Shown here in pieces: positions 63,462 through 64,000 of a DNA stretch of 64,000 bases. Every line of letters begins with the position of its first letter. Position 1 is the stretch's first letter. Source of the DNA: Aquibacillus saliphilus (GTDB taxonomy: Bacteria; Bacillota; Bacilli; Bacillales; Amphibacillaceae). A program made the position numbers and the translations under genes. Below the pieces are notes generated by a model. It was not told the origin of the DNA and searched no databases. It saw nothing but the letters and a program-made list of their open reading frames with translations. The DNA lies in assembly GCF_020404745.1 (NCBI RefSeq), contig NZ_JAIZAP010000001.1:124001-188000 (forward strand), written 5' to 3'.

Positions 63462-64000
63462 ATGAAAGTTGTGACAATTACCGGTTATAAGCCACTAGAA
63501 ATGAACATATTTAAACCAGATGATCATAAAATAGAATTTATTAAGGCAGCCATTAAAAAGAAACTGATCTCTTTAATTGAAGAGGGTTTAGAATGGGTTC
63601 TTATGTCGGGGCAAATGGGGGTTGAACAATGGACAAGCCAAATAATTATTAATTTAAAAGATCAATATGACATTAAACTAGCAATTATCCCACCTTTTGA
63701 AAATCAAGAAGCAAAATGGCCAGAGCATTATCAAAGCGTTTATGAAGAAATGAGAATTCATGCTGATTTTTACCAACCACTTTATAAAGATGAATACAAA
63801 GGACCCTATCAGTTTAAAGCTAGAGATAAGTGGCTAATCGAAAAAAGTGAAGGTTGTCTAATCTTATTGGATGAAGAATTCCCAGGCAGTACACGTTTCT
63901 TTTTAGAGGAAGCTAAAAAATCAACTGTAAGGAAAGAGTACCCGATATTAACAATTACTCCCTATGATTTAGAGGATATAGTTCAGGAAATTGAACTAAA
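63462..64000 (+). CDS. ypsA: UPF0398 protein YpsA (3' end cut by window)
   Basis: Starts at ATG 63462 behind AGAAGGAGC and stays open to the window end, giving 179 codons of a protein that is about 180 residues in B. subtilis, so only a few codons are missing. The start MKVVTITGYKPLEMNIF and EGLEWVLMSGQMGVEQWTSQ match the YpsA/DUF1273 family of DprA-SLOG-like Rossmann folds. YpsA has been linked to cell division in Firmicutes; gpsB normally follows, beyond the window. Confidence 0.9.
   Translation, partial: MKVVTITGYKPLEMNIFKPDDHKIEFIKAAIKKKLISLIEEGLEWVLMSGQMGVEQWTSQIIINLKDQYDIKLAIIPPFENQEAKWPEHYQSVYEEMRIHADFYQPLYKDEYKGPYQFKARDKWLIEKSEGCLILLDEEFPGSTRFFLEEAKKSTVRKEYPILTITPYDLEDIVQEIEL

Noticed and set aside
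1-64000. CRISPR array, tRNA, rRNA, prophage or restriction genes
   Set aside because: I looked for regularly spaced repeats, cloverleaf sequences and phage or defence proteins and found none. The tandem repeats in ponA are coding.

Overview
The window is an AT-rich chromosomal segment of an endospore-forming Bacillaceae bacterium. Gene order matches the Bacillus subtilis ypbH-gudB to ypsA region almost gene for gene. Protein style suggests the Oceanobacillus/Virgibacillus/Gracilibacillus part of the family, but I cannot fix the genus by eye. Spore-forming ability is shown by sleB, ypeB, spoIVA, a SpoVIF-type gene, ypjB, cotD and a 37-residue SspM-like gene. Bacillithiol (ypdA, bshA), menaquinone with a heptaprenyl tail (hepS-menG-hepT) and a Rieske/cytochrome bc complex (qcrABC) fit an aerobic or facultative Firmicute. 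No prophage, insertion sequence, tRNA, rRNA or CRISPR array was seen.

Layout. 1-4960: end of a MecA-type adaptor, glutamate dehydrogenase, bacillithiol disulfide reductase, asparaginase (minus strand, apparently starting at CTG) and PrsW. 5573-7826: the germination pair sleB-ypeB, preceded by a gene-free stretch with a possible small RNA. 7911-13344: motI, ypfB, cmk, plsC, an S1-domain protein and the yphA/yphB/YIEGIA-cap cluster. 13705-19551: der, gpsA, sporulation genes, a lipoprotein and spoIVA. 20439-24287: hbs, mtrB (TRAP), the menaquinone operon and ndk. 24615-31679: cheR and the aromatic supraoperon aroC-aroB-aroH-hisC-tyrA-aroA, without the trp genes that B. subtilis carries between aroH and hisC. 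31736-37359: an amidohydrolase-like protein without the usual metal ligands, ypiA/B/F and qcrABC. 37438-48118: ypjA/B, a YugP-type protease, ypjC (minus strand), mazG, dapB, mgsA, bshA, cca, birA and panBCD. 48232-56813: dinG, a metallo-beta-lactamase-like protein without its metal ligands, ypmAB, aspB, asnS, dnaD and nth. 56900-60132 (minus): recU-ponA. 60318-64000: yppC, the SspM-like gene, an unknown small protein, yppE, cdd, cotD and most of ypsA.

How the genes work together. Most are housekeeping operons: aromatic amino acid synthesis, pantothenate synthesis with BirA, respiration, cell wall synthesis coupled to recombination (recU-ponA) and translation GTPases. Spore genes with mother-cell or forespore promoters are interspersed. 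Many units end in strong intrinsic terminators.

The most unusual feature is a family of structured intergenic repeats. Four clear copies lie within a few bases 3' of a gene's terminator (after gudB, spoIVA, ndk and the YugP-type gene), and further remnants are present. Other points: two apparently catalytically dead enzyme homologues, TRAP kept without mtrA or the local trp genes, a simple-repeat acidic tail on PonA, and local absence of bshB1, fni and ypoC. I found no clearly new multi-gene system. The repeat family and the two dead-enzyme homologues are the best leads.
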